Source: Rahnella ecdela
GTDB lineage: Bacteria > Pseudomonadota > Gammaproteobacteria > Enterobacterales > Enterobacteriaceae
Direction of reading: 5' to 3'
NCBI RefSeq assembly: GCF_019049625.1
Contig: NZ_JAFMOY010000105.1
Location: 1-47,058, forward strand
DNA length: 47,058 bases
The position numbers and the translations under genes are program-made. Shown here piece by piece: positions 27,661 through 35,371 of the stretch (the stretch's first letter is position 1; each line of letters opens with the position of its first letter). The notes below the pieces were generated by a model. It saw nothing but the letters and a program-made list of their open reading frames with translations. It made no database searches and was not told the DNA's origin.

Positions 27661-27803
27661 ATAAGAAGTAATAAGCAAAAAAAACCTGACCGCAGAGTTA
27701 GGTGGCAACATTAGCCAACACCAGGAACTTATAGTGTGTAGTAGTTAAAATGCCACAGAATTCCATTTGTTTCGACAAATGTGTTTCTGTGGCATTTTTA
27801 TTT
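27661..27803 (+). ncRNA. Candidate quorum-controlled small RNA (EsaS/YenS-like position)
   Basis: A TATAAT at 27649-27654 would start a transcript near 27661, divergent from the luxR-type gene. It would end at a strong intrinsic terminator (27747-27803), giving about 140 nt. No open frame with a ribosome site is inside. It can form GGTG-(GC-AACATTA-GC)-AA-CACC before the terminator hairpin. In Pantoea and Yersinia a small RNA lies at the same place (divergent from esaR or yenR) and is activated by the AHL-free regulator; YenS acts on yenI mRNA. Here the hairpin loop AACATT is complementary to only six bases around the synthase start codon, so targeting is unproven. Confidence 0.5.
27747..27803 (+). 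terminator. Strong rho-independent terminator
   Basis: AAAATGCCACAGAA pairs with TTCTGTGGCATTTT, with an inner stem ATTTGT-TTCG-ACAAAT, followed by ATTTTTAT. It ends the candidate small RNA; it does not follow any recognised protein gene. Confidence 0.85.
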
Positions 27804-28333
27804 TTATCGACGGATGATTATATGCCCGCTTATTTCCCGTGCCTGACTTCCCCCTTCTTACTACTCCTACACTCTTCTCTGACGGTAGCTGTTGAATAAC
27901 GCACGGGCAGCGGATTTTTTCACATACCCCCTTAAATATCCTTTATCTTCCGCCATGAAGTGTTTCGTTTTCAGCCCGAGGATACGAGGGATAGGTGGGC
28001 GCTTTTACGGCTGTGGCGTGTTGCCTGCATTTCAATGCCAGTACGCGATGGCCTGGGGCCGGATGCTAACGCACTCTCAATCTGCCCTGCAACACATGCT
28101 TTGACCGGTGTCTTGGTGATGCAGGATGCTGTGCCTAGCCTGCTGATACGGATGCACCACTTCGTCTCAACGCATGTTAGAGCGGCATTTCCCGGTGATT
28201 GGGCCCTAATCCTATAGCGCCTGACTTTCTCCTGTTTTACCTGTTCCCACGTAAGCTTCCCTCATCCTTGCAACCACGCTTAAGCCCGGACATGCACTTT
28301 TTTATGCTTTTGTTATTGTGCCATCGACATCAC
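27804..28333. other. Gap between small-RNA terminator and bacteriocin promoter
   Basis: About 530 bases with no recognised gene. Overlapping plus-strand frames of 70-85 codons have no motif or ribosome site and look like decayed or non-coding sequence. Confidence 0.4.
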
Positions 28334-28334
28334 A

Positions 28335-28353
28335 AATGATAATGCTTATCATT
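28335..28353 (+). promoter_or_regulatory. Fur box
   Basis: AATGATAATGCTTATCATT, a perfect dyad (8-bp arms, 3-base centre) matching the Fur consensus. It lies 92-110 bases upstream of the bacteriocin start codon. It predicts iron repression of the bacteriocin, which would fit a toxin that enters through a siderophore receptor. Confidence 0.8.
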
Positions 28354-28392
28354 ACGTTGATCTCCTCATGGACCGAGAGTACGGTGTGAGTG

Positions 28393-28408
28393 CTGTATGT
28401 AATTACAG
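28393..28408 (+). promoter_or_regulatory. LexA (SOS) box
   Basis: CTGTATGTAATTACAG, exactly CTGT-N8-ACAG, 37 bases upstream of the bacteriocin ATG. SOS induction through LexA is the usual control of colicins. Only one box is clear, whereas classical colicin promoters often have two overlapping ones. Confidence 0.9.
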
Positions 28409-28444
28409 TATTTACACTCAACCGTATGAACCAAGGATAAGGAT

Positions 28445-30985
28445 ATGGCACTTGATGCAGACAAAATGACAGCCGCCGGTTACTACCATCACCCCGATGG
28501 TAACGGCGTGGACTGGCAGCGGGACCTGGATATGTCGGGCTCCGTGGAAGATACCCTCGGCGTTGAGGGCTACGTGAGCGGCGATTTCAGCCGCAAGCTG
28601 AACGCACTGAACGGCGGCCTGGGCATGTCCCTCGTCTTTCGCCCCGGCTCCGTTTCTCAGACCGTGGACGCCCTGGCGATGGCCCGAAGCGTCGCGCAAA
28701 TCCACCAGCAGGAGCTCTCCATTGCGGTGGACGACGCACACAAGAAACAGGTCGCGCTTGATGAGCAGCTCACCCATGCGCAGAACCAGCGGCTGAATGC
28801 AGAAATCAGCCTAAGGGGAAAAAATAATGCCCCCGCGGGCGAGCGGGCGCAGGCCACCCTGGATTTACAACAGGCGCTGGCCCGGGAGCTGCAGGCGAGA
28901 ATGGCCGCCGAGGAAAATGCCGTACTCTATATTGAGGCCGACATTATGCTCAATAACGGCCGCGTCTGGTGGCCCCGCAGCGCAGCGGACGTCAACCAGG
29001 CCAGGCAATACATTGCAAAACGCCAGGGTGATAAAGCGGCCACGGAGCAGCTTATCGCCGGCGATAAGAAGGACCTGGCGGCCCTCCTCGCGGCGGCTGA
29101 GCGCACGAAGCAGGATATCGACCGCATCCGCAGCGGGCTCGTCCCGGAGAAATATCGCCCTGACAGCGAGAAAGCCGCCGCGCGGCAGCAACAGCTGACG
29201 GGGGCCGCGGCCCGCCGGCAGCTGGAGCAACAGCAGGAAGCGGCGGTCCAGCGCCAGATTGATGAATACCAGTACCAGATAAATATCGCGGTGCAGCAAA
29301 AGGCCTCTGCCGACGGGCGCGCCAGTGCCCACGACGGGGCGGCCAACAATTTGCAGAACGAGCAAAATGTCCTGCGCCAGCGCCAGCAGCAGCTCTTTGA
29401 CGGCTACCAGCGGTTCGTCAATCAGGGCGTCATGAATGACGGCCACCATCCCCTTTTCCGCGTGGGGTCGACGATGCTGCAACAGTCGAACGCGGTCAAG
29501 GCGCAGGCGGATGCGAAGCAAAATGACATCAACCGCGAGCGCAACGCGGCGGCGCAGGCCCGTCACGAAGCCGCCCAGCTCCAGCAGCGGGCAGAGCAGT
29601 ATCAGCGGGACAAGGCCGGCGCAGAAAACCGGCTGAACGCCCTGCGCCAGGAACACCAGGCGCGGGCGCAGGCAGACGCCGCGGCCGCCAGTCAGGCCAG
29701 CGCGGAGGCCGCGGCCAGACAAGCGGCCGACGCGAAAGCCAAAGCGGAAGCGGATGCCCGAGCCCGCGCGGCAGCACGGCTGCGCAAGGCCACGGCGGAG
29801 CTGATGGCCCGGGCCAGCGTACACCCCGCCCCCGTCTATACGGCGCAGATGGTCAGCGCGGCGGAGACTGCCCTGCGCGCGCCTGGCGCCATGGTGCTGG
29901 GAGGGCATCCGGGCACGGCGCAGTTTGCGGCAGCCGGCAGCGGTGCCATGGAGCTGGCGGATGACATCCTGTACGCGCTGTCCAAAGGCTGGGCCGAGCT
30001 TAAACGCGCGGCAACGGTAAACGCCCTCGGTCCGCGCCTGGGCGTGGTGGTGGCGGGATTCTGGCCGGCGGAGGCCGGTAAAGGCAGCGACAAGGTGCCC
30101 GGGCGTGACGTCCCCGCCCTGTTCTCTTATCCGCTCAGCGCGGTCCAGGGCAGCGGCGTGAGCCTGACGCCCGGTGCCTCCACGGCAAACCTGCCGCTGC
30201 GCGGTGCGCTGGTCCTGGAAAATGACCGGCTGACGCTCAGGCTGATAAAAACGGGCGAAGGCAGCCTGCCCGGAACGGTGCCGGTGCTGAAGGCCGTACG
30301 GGATGAGACAACGGGCCTGGACCGTATCACGGTGCCCGCGGTCGGAGGACTGCCGCCCCGGACCGTCCTGATTAATCCGGTCCCTGTCCCGGTGGCGCCC
30401 GCTGACACCGGCAACCGCTCTCCGGTTCCGGTCACGCCGTGGCATACGGGGACAGAGGTGAAGCCGGTGGATACGCTGGTCACCACCGTCACCCCCGAAG
30501 CAGACATGGACGGGTTGCAGGACTTTATCTACTGGCGTCCTGATGCGGCGGGAACAGGCGTTGATCCTATATATGTAATGTTCAACAACCCGCGATATAT
30601 GCCGGGCAAAGTTAGCGGAAAAGGAGATATTGTCGGAGAAGGTTGGTTAAATATAGCAAGCCAAAAGCTGGGTGCACCTATTCCTAGGCAGATTGCTGAC
30701 AAATTGCACGGCCGCGAATTTTCGAATTTTGATGCGTTCCGCAAGGCTTTCTGGCAGGAGGTGAGTAAAGATCCAGCATTAAACAAGCAATTTAACCCCG
30801 GTAATAAAAAACGTATGAGCCAAGGATTGGCTCCGCGGACTAGGTATAAAGATACAGTTGGTGGACGTCGCTCATTTGAACTTCACCATGACAAACCAAT
30901 CAGTCAGGACGGTGGTGTCTATGATATGGACAACCTCCGTATCACCACGCCGAAGCGCCATATTGATATCCACAGAGGACAGTAA
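28445..30985 (+). CDS. Colicin/S-pyocin-type bacteriocin with HNH DNase domain
   Basis: 846 residues; AAGGATAAGGAT precedes ATG 28445. Residues 1-80 are a likely receptor- or translocation-related start. About 80-470 are Ala/Gln-rich coiled coil. About 490-705 are an S-type pyocin translocation domain (including [12 protein letters not shown]). About 712-846 are a colicin E9-type DNase: [21 protein letters not shown], then [18 protein letters not shown] and RHIDIHRG. The HNH metal site H814/H815, H839 and H843 is intact. The toxin enters related cells and cuts chromosomal DNA. The gene is under LexA and Fur sites and is followed 2 bases later by its immunity gene. Codon and base use change from GC-rich to AT-rich at about 30560, exactly where the DNase module begins. 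No lysis gene was found. Confidence 0.95.
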   Translation: MALDADKMTAAGYYHHPDGNGVDWQRDLDMSGSVEDTLGVEGYVSGDFSRKLNALNGGLGMSLVFRPGSVSQTVDALAMARSVAQIHQQELSIAVDDAHKKQVALDEQLTHAQNQRLNAEISLRGKNNAPAGERAQATLDLQQALARELQARMAAEENAVLYIEADIMLNNGRVWWPRSAADVNQARQYIAKRQGDKAATEQLIAGDKKDLAALLAAAERTKQDIDRIRSGLVPEKYRPDSEKAAARQQQLTGAAARRQLEQQQEAAVQRQIDEYQYQINIAVQQKASADGRASAHDGAANNLQNEQNVLRQRQQQLFDGYQRFVNQGVMNDGHHPLFRVGSTMLQQSNAVKAQADAKQNDINRERNAAAQARHEAAQLQQRAEQYQRDKAGAENRLNALRQEHQARAQADAAAASQASAEAAARQAADAKAKAEADARARAAARLRKATAELMARASVHPAPVYTAQMVSAAETALRAPGAMVLGGHPGTAQFAAAGSGAMELADDILYALSKGWAELKRAATVNALGPRLGVVVAGFWPAEAGKGSDKVPGRDVPALFSYPLSAVQGSGVSLTPGASTANLPLRGALVLENDRLTLRLIKTGEGSLPGTVPVLKAVRDETTGLDRITVPAVGGLPPRTVLINPVPVPVAPADTGNRSPVPVTPWHTGTEVKPVDTLVTTVTPEADMDGLQDFIYWRPDAAGTGVDPIYVMFNNPRYMPGKVSGKGDIVGEGWLNIASQKLGAPIPRQIADKLHGREFSNFDAFRKAFWQEVSKDPALNKQFNPGNKKRMSQGLAPRTRYKDTVGGRRSFELHHDKPISQDGGVYDMDNLRITTPKRHIDIHRGQ

Positions 30986-30987
30986 AA

Positions 30988-31245
30988 ATGGAACATAAAT
31001 ACAGCATTAGTGATTACTCTGAAACAGAGTTCAAAAAGCTTATTGAAGCTATCATCAATTGTGAGGGTGATGAAAAAACGCAGGATGATAACCTCGAAAA
31101 CTTTATCAGTATTATTGGGCACCCTAGTGGTTCTGATCTGATTTATTACCCGGAAGGCAATAATGATGGGAGTCCTGAAGCTGTTATCAAAGAAGTGAAA
31201 GAGTGGCGCACCATAAACGGCAAGCCAGGTTTCAGGAAAGCCTAA
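30988..31245 (+). CDS. Colicin E9/E2-type DNase immunity protein
   Basis: 85 residues. [15 protein letters not shown] and the core [11 protein letters not shown] match Im2/Im9 proteins, which bind the DNase domain of the producing cell's own colicin tightly. The start lies 2 bases after the toxin stop, so the two are co-translated. Compared with Im9, helix II, which sets specificity, differs strongly ([18 protein letters not shown]), suggesting a specificity of its own. AT-rich like the DNase module. A clear terminator follows at 31269-31297. Confidence 0.95.
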   Translation: MEHKYSISDYSETEFKKLIEAIINCEGDEKTQDDNLENFISIIGHPSGSDLIYYPEGNNDGSPEAVIKEVKEWRTINGKPGFRKA

Positions 31246-31268
31246 TCACCAAAATCTCTTACTTTTTC

Positions 31269-31297
31269 AGCCCGGCTTAAAGCCGGGCTTCTTTTTT
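31269..31297 (+). terminator. Rho-independent terminator of bacteriocin operon
   Basis: AGCCCGGCTTAAAGCCGGGCT followed by TCTTTTTT, 24 bases after the immunity stop. The remnant of the second toxin module begins directly behind it. Confidence 0.9.
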
Positions 31298-31307
31298 GCA
31301 CTGTTGC

Positions 31308-32168
31308 AAAGATAATGCTCCCGCAGGCGAGCGGGCACAGACCACCCTGGATTTACAACAGGTGCTGGCCTTGGAGAATGACCGGCTGACGCTCAGGCTG
31401 TTAAAAACGGGCGAAGGCAGTTTGCCCGGAACGGTGCCGGTGCTGAAGGCCGTACGGGATGAGACAACGGGCCTGGACCGTATCACGGTGCCCGCGGTCG
31501 GAGGACTGCCGCCCCGGACCGTCCTGATTAATCCTGTGCCTGTCCCGGTGTCGCCCGCTGACACCGGCAACCGCTCCCCGGTTCCGGTCACTCCGTGGCA
31601 TACGGGGACAGAGGTGAAGCCGGTGGATACGCTGGTCACCACCGTTACCCACGAAGCAGACATGGCCGGTTTGCAGGACTTCATCTACTGGCGTCTGGAT
31701 GCGGCGGGTACGGGCGTCGAGCCGGTGTACGTGATGTTCAGCAACCCCTACGGCGAGACCAATGCGAAGGGGAAATACAGCGGACGTGATTACAACACCG
31801 ACAAGGCCGGCGGTCCCATTCAGAACCTTGACTGGAGAAGTGCCAGCATTGATCGCGCCGGGATAGATAAGGTGAAGCTGCATAAGGGGCGTTTTGAACA
31901 GACACCTGAAAACAAAGTAATGATCGACCGTCTGGAGAAAATATTGAATGGAGAAATGGAAACCACCGATACCGATAAACGATTTTATACTCATGAAATT
32001 AGAGAACTGGAACGTTATCGAGCGCTCAATGTAACTGATGGACTTTCACCTGAAGATAATGGGGCTACTTGGAATAATGCTCATACAGCGACGCTAGAAG
32101 ACTATTAGTTAAGCAGCGACCGTTCTCTGTTATATACCCCAGAAGCCATAAAAGCCGGTGGCGAATAA
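31308..32168 (+). pseudogene. Silent second bacteriocin module: internally deleted carrier plus unrelated C-terminal toxin
   Basis: No start with a ribosome site. The sequence begins with a 59-bp copy of the first bacteriocin's coiled-coil part (31312-31370, like 28824-28882), joined directly to a copy of its late translocation domain (31371-31748, like 30215-30593). It then changes at VMFSNPYGE to a different toxin domain (GRDYNTDKAGGPIQNLDW, THEIRELERYRALN, WNNAHTATLEDY). A TAG at 32106-32108 ends the frame, but the next 19 codons stay open in frame (LSSDRSLLYTPEAIKAGGE, stop 32166-32168), so a single-base nonsense change is likely. The toxin domain resembles polymorphic CDI/colicin C-termini; its activity is unknown to me. 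A terminator upstream leaves it without an obvious promoter. Confidence 0.75.
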
Positions 32169-32185
32169 ACTTATAGGTGATACTT

Positions 32186-32461
32186 ATGACAAATTTTAAG
32201 CAACTTTTTGAACATGAAACAATCCAAGACATAGTTTTATTTTTGTCAGGTCGAAATGAAGAAGGGATTGCCCATCCACGATTGGATGGGTATACAACAA
32301 CGTTCAGTAATGGTCTTATTTCAAATATAGAACTTATCAAAATAGTGAAAATAATGAGTGAGCAAGGACTCATCTCATCTAATAAGAAAGGAGGCTACAA
32401 AAAAGGTCCCCTCTGGAAAGAACCCAAATTTTTGACCGAGAAAAAATACGGCATCAAATAA
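32186..32461 (+). CDS. Putative immunity protein for the silent second toxin
   Basis: 91 residues. Start taken at ATG 32186 with AGGTGA five bases upstream; a GTG nine bases earlier is less likely. It begins 17 bases after the toxin module's original stop, the usual place for an immunity gene. The sequence (MTNFKQLFEHETIQDIVLFL...RNEEGIAHPRLDGY) does not match any immunity family I can name. Position is the main argument. It is intact although its toxin is broken, as expected if protection is still selected. A hairpin terminator follows at 32494-32530. Confidence 0.65.
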   Translation: MTNFKQLFEHETIQDIVLFLSGRNEEGIAHPRLDGYTTTFSNGLISNIELIKIVKIMSEQGLISSNKKGGYKKGPLWKEPKFLTEKKYGIK

Positions 32462-32493
32462 TTATTAACATTTCCTGATAATTATGTTTTAAC

Positions 32494-32530
32494 CACTGCC
32501 AGTAGACGAAAGTTTGCTGGCAGTGATTTC
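32494..32530 (+). terminator. Hairpin after second immunity gene
   Basis: CACTGCCAG pairs with CTGGCAGTG around a 14-base loop, followed by ATTTCT. It lies 33 bases after the stop and separates this gene from the E3-type immunity gene. Confidence 0.65.
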
Positions 32531-32612
32531 TAAGGCGGATTGTCGGACTTGACCTACTATTCGCAGCGCCTAAACGCAACATCAAAAAAAATACCTATAA
32601 AGAGAATATATT

Positions 32613-32867
32613 ATGGGCTTGAAAATTAATTTAACCTGGTTTGATAAAGTGAATGAAGATTTCGTTGGGGAGGAATATTCTCCCGACTTAGGGGACGATG
32701 ATACCATCATTGAAGAGACTGTTAGTCCACAGGAAAACATCATCAACAACGGTGGTTTTAATGTTATTCCTGCCTGGGTGCCCTACCTACAGAAATATCT
32801 GATCCATAAAATCGAGCCTGATAAATACGATTACCAGGTGTCTTTTGATTACCGCGATCAGTGGTAA
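32613..32867 (+). CDS. Orphan colicin E3-type (rRNase) immunity protein
   Basis: 84 residues, with AGAGAATATATT before ATG 32613. MGLKINLTWFDK, DFVGEEYSPDLGDDD, NNGGFNVIPAWVPYLQ and YQVSFDYRD line up along the whole length with colicin E3/E6 immunity proteins (Im3 is 85 residues). These bind the cytotoxic domain that cleaves 16S rRNA. No rRNase toxin domain exists in the window, so the protein would protect the cell against E3-like toxins of competitors. It is the third immunity gene in a row in this locus, and a terminator-like hairpin follows (32887-32912). Confidence 0.92.
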   Translation: MGLKINLTWFDKVNEDFVGEEYSPDLGDDDTIIEETVSPQENIINNGGFNVIPAWVPYLQKYLIHKIEPDKYDYQVSFDYRDQW

Positions 32868-32886
32868 TTGACGAACATTACCTGTC

Positions 32887-32912
32887 AAACGTCATTCTGA
32901 TGGATGGCGTTT
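32887..32912 (+). terminator. Terminator after E3-type immunity gene
   Basis: AAACGTCAT pairs with ATGGCGTTT (one T-G wobble) around an 8-base loop, followed by TCTTATT, 20 bases after the stop. Confidence 0.6.
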
Positions 32913-33426
32913 TCTTATTCTGGAGTCCGAAGAATGAAATGAAAGGGAGAACAGTGATAACCACCTCCATTTTATACTAATATAATCAATGACATGAACT
33001 TCGAGCCCATCGCGAAAATTCAGTATACCGTTCTGCGCTGAATGAGTTATTGGTTTTGCTGATATTGCAAAACCATGTCGCACGTAGCGGCTGAAAACGT
33101 CAGTCTTACCGCGCAATGAATTTTGAACGAACATCCCGGGAGCACCAAAATGCTGAACTGCGATCCGGGCAGTGTCGCCCATTTCGGCGCATCTAACTTA
33201 CCTGATTCACGATCTTTTCCTTATAAAAAAGCCCGCATAGGGCCGGCCCGGAAAAACGTCAGCATTTACCCAGAACTCTTCAACGCAGACGTAATTGATC
33301 GCGTGGCGGTAGTGAGTGAAGGTGATATACAGTTCGCCACTCAGCCCCTGTTTCATGCCGGGATAAGAGACCATGCGATCTTATCCTATTTTTTGACCGG
33401 CAAGAATGAAATATTCGTACATGCAA
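32913..33426. other. Gap between immunity cluster and YeaR-like operon
   Basis: About 510 bases. Frames of about 95-125 codons exist on both strands but none has a ribosome site or recognised motif. The regulatory sites of the next operon begin at 33427. Confidence 0.4.
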
Positions 33427-33440
33427 TTGATAAATATCAA
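33427..33440 (+). promoter_or_regulatory. FNR box
   Basis: TTGATAAATATCAA, a perfect TTGAT-N4-ATCAA. Its centre at 33433/33434 is about 41.5 bases before a start site near 33475, the class II activator position. It predicts induction without oxygen. Confidence 0.85.
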
Positions 33441-33449
33441 TATTTTTAT

Positions 33450-33472
33450 AACATGCATTTTAAATGCATGTT
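33450..33472 (+). promoter_or_regulatory. NsrR operator
   Basis: AACATGCATTT-T-AAATGCATGTT, a perfect 11-1-11 inverted repeat matching the NsrR motif. It covers the expected -10 region (TAAATG at 33461-33466). NsrR is a nitric-oxide-sensing Fe-S repressor, so the operon should be released by NO. Confidence 0.85.
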
Positions 33473-33541
33473 TATGTGGGAATGCATGATTTAAAGTGCT
33501 TTAATACTCGCAGACCCGACCCCGTTTGCTGAGGAGGCACT

Positions 33542-33895
33542 ATGCTTCGTATCCCACAATATTTTACTCATACACGTTCAACCCCATTTTGGAACAAAGA
33601 CACCGCTCCCAAGCCCCTGTTTACACATCATAATACTAAGGAAGGTGTGTATGGCCGTTTATCGGTCATGCAAGGAGCTGTGAAGTATTTTGGCTTCCCT
33701 AATGGCGAAGCCACAGAGCCCGATATGGAAATCATTATTACAGCGGGCACTTTCGGTATATCGCCTCCGCAGAAATGGCACCGTATCGAGCTGCTGACAG
33801 ATGACACCTATTTCAATATCGATTTCTTTGCGGATCCTCAAGTTCAGCTGGAAGGTTCCGGTCTAGGGACAGTTGTAAATACGCATAAGGACTGA
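33542..33895 (+). CDS. YeaR-family protein (DUF1971, TehB N-domain-like)
   Basis: 117 residues, GAGGAGG before ATG 33542. It aligns closely with E. coli YeaR (119 residues): IPQYFTHTRSTPFWNKDTAP, GVYGRLSVMQGAVKYFGF, PPQKWHRIE and DDTYFNIDFFADP. YeaR is a small cupin-like protein made in response to nitrate and NO; its biochemical role is not settled. The same domain is fused in front of the methyltransferase in some TehB tellurite-resistance proteins. Here a separate methyltransferase gene starts 2 bases after this stop, so the pair looks like a split version. FNR and NsrR sites are upstream. Confidence 0.9.
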   Translation: MLRIPQYFTHTRSTPFWNKDTAPKPLFTHHNTKEGVYGRLSVMQGAVKYFGFPNGEATEPDMEIIITAGTFGISPPQKWHRIELLTDDTYFNIDFFADPQVQLEGSGLGTVVNTHKD

Positions 33896-33897
33896 AT

Positions 33898-34665
33898 ATG
33901 TCAGACAGCACAAAGGCAGGTCACACCTTTTTAGCCAGTCTGGGGAAAACCCGTTTACGCCCGGGGGGTAAAGAAGCCACCGAATGGCTCATGTCTCATG
34001 CCAATTTAACCGTAGATTCTAAGGTTCTCGAGGTGGCCTGCAATAGAGGGACAACCTCCCTTGAACTGGCTTCACGCTTCGGCTGTCACGTTTATGCTAT
34101 TGATATGGATAAAGGCGCGTTGCGGGTTGCCCAGGCCAATATCCACGCAGCCGGATTGAGCAAAAAAATTCAACTCATCGAGGCCAACGCCACGCGCTTA
34201 CCCTTCCCAGATAACACTTTTGATGTTGTCATCAACGAGGCTATGTTGACGATGTACGCAGATAAAGCCAAAACAAAGCTGGTCCGGGAATATTGCAGGG
34301 TATTGAAACATGGCGGTCTATTGCTCACCCACGATATTATGCTGACGAATGAAACACTCAGTCAAACTGCCGATGACGACTTGCAAGAAGTCGTGAAATC
34401 GAATGTTAGCCCGATGAGAAAGCAGGAGTGGGAGGCGTTGTTTCTGAAGGCGGGTTTTGTCTCCGTTCAAACACAACATGGTGCGATGTCTCTTATGTCA
34501 CCACGAGGGCTCATCAGAGATGAAGGATTTTTACGGGCTGTCAGAATTGTTTGTACTGGGCTGAAGAACCGTGAAAACCGTGCGCGTTTTCTGGGCATGT
34601 TCCGCTTTTTCCGCGCACAGCGGCAGAAGTTGAATTACATAACCTGTTGCTCACAGAAGAAATAA
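33898..34665 (+). CDS. Class I SAM-dependent methyltransferase in YeaR operon
   Basis: 255 residues, starting 2 bases after the YeaR-like stop, hence co-translated. Motif I is VLEVACNRGTTSLELA (the usual GxGxG is degenerate), followed by the acidic loop VYAIDMD, then NATRLPFPDNTFDVV and LKHGGLLLTHD, the pattern of the UbiE/Methyltransf_11 group. The substrate is unknown. Co-transcription with a DUF1971 protein under FNR and NsrR suggests a role in anaerobic, nitrosative or oxyanion stress, as for TehB, which methylates tellurite; this is inference. The C-terminal 60 residues are basic and rich in Arg, Lys and Phe. Confidence 0.85.
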   Translation: MSDSTKAGHTFLASLGKTRLRPGGKEATEWLMSHANLTVDSKVLEVACNRGTTSLELASRFGCHVYAIDMDKGALRVAQANIHAAGLSKKIQLIEANATRLPFPDNTFDVVINEAMLTMYADKAKTKLVREYCRVLKHGGLLLTHDIMLTNETLSQTADDDLQEVVKSNVSPMRKQEWEALFLKAGFVSVQTQHGAMSLMSPRGLIRDEGFLRAVRIVCTGLKNRENRARFLGMFRFFRAQRQKLNYITCCSQKK

Positions 34666-35059
34666 GATGATGTGTCCTGTCAGATACATGGCGACGCAAG
34701 TTAATCGCAGGGCTCCCCTTCTCATCCTGACTAAAATGAATCAAGAGCTCTGTGATTATTCTCATCCTGCTACAGCATTTTATTAACAGTAATTCTATAT
34801 ATATGTATCATCAGATTCTAATATAGGCATACATTCACCTATTTATTATTAATAACTACCATCAATGCATCGCCTGCTATTGGTCAACGCTGATGCTTTA
34901 CCCTTTTATGTCAATATACAGTAAACCAGATGAATTTTTCAGCACATCTGATTTTTCTGAGGAATAAAATACAGAGAGTTTTATGAGTCATAAGCCATTA
35001 CTCAATATGCATTAACATATTGACGTAGATCTTCCCATCCAGAACAGGAGTCGGAAAGA
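34666..35059. other. Gap with probable promoter of second YeaR operon
   Basis: About 390 bases without a gene of normal size. It contains a CAGATG-N18-CATCTG hairpin followed by ATTTTTC (34931-34962), a ten-codon frame MSHKPLLNMH (34983-35015), and the dyad at 35002-35023. No second perfect NsrR or FNR site is present. Confidence 0.45.
35002..35023 (+). promoter_or_regulatory. Candidate operator dyad before second YeaR operon
   Basis: TCAATATG-CATTAA-CATATTGA, 8-bp perfect arms, ending 36 bases before ATG 35060. Its left half, AATATGCATT, resembles one NsrR half-site, so a weak NsrR site is possible; the binding protein is unknown. Confidence 0.45.
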
Positions 35060-35368
35060 ATGAGGCATTATATCCCCGTAAACTTTAGTCAACTCCGGGC
35101 AAGAGCATGTTGGGATCAACCTTCCACACCGCAGGCCCCTCCAGGACGATACCATTCTGAAGCAGGCATATATGTACGCCTTTCTGTCATGTCTGGGGCA
35201 ATAAAATACGCATGCTTTTCTGATGAAGACACCTTGATCCCTGCCGATGAACGCGAGATTTTAGCCGGTACTTTTGACGTCATCCCTCCCGAGACCTGGC
35301 ATACGATTATGCCCATGACTGAGTACAGTGTATTCCATCTAGATTTTTTCGGTCTGAACAGGCAATAA
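35060..35368 (+). CDS. YeaR-family protein (DUF1971), divergent copy
   Basis: 102 residues; ATG 35060 follows CAGGAGTCGGAAAGA. GIYVRLSVMSGAIKYACFSD, PPETWHTIMPM and SVFHLDFFGL place it in the same family as the other two YeaR-like proteins, but the N-terminus (HYIPVNFSQLRARACWD) lacks the HTRSTPFW start seen in both. It is first of three closely packed genes: the next YeaR copy begins 3 bases after its stop. It is probably an old duplicate with a changed ligand end. Function unknown, as for the family. Confidence 0.8.
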   Translation: MRHYIPVNFSQLRARACWDQPSTPQAPPGRYHSEAGIYVRLSVMSGAIKYACFSDEDTLIPADEREILAGTFDVIPPETWHTIMPMTEYSVFHLDFFGLNRQ

Positions 35369-35371
35369 GCG

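Noticed and set aside
28865-30445. Long minus-strand open frame (526 codons) opposite the bacteriocin
   Set aside because: It is the antisense shadow of a GC-rich coding region: arginine-rich, without a ribosome site, and the plus-strand frame is a clear colicin.
31401-31994. Minus-strand open frame of 197 codons opposite the second toxin module
   Set aside because: It repeats the shadow opposite the homologous bacteriocin region; no independent evidence.
33123-33494. 123-codon plus-strand frame before the YeaR-like operon
   Set aside because: It runs through the FNR and NsrR sites, has no ribosome site and no recognised motif.
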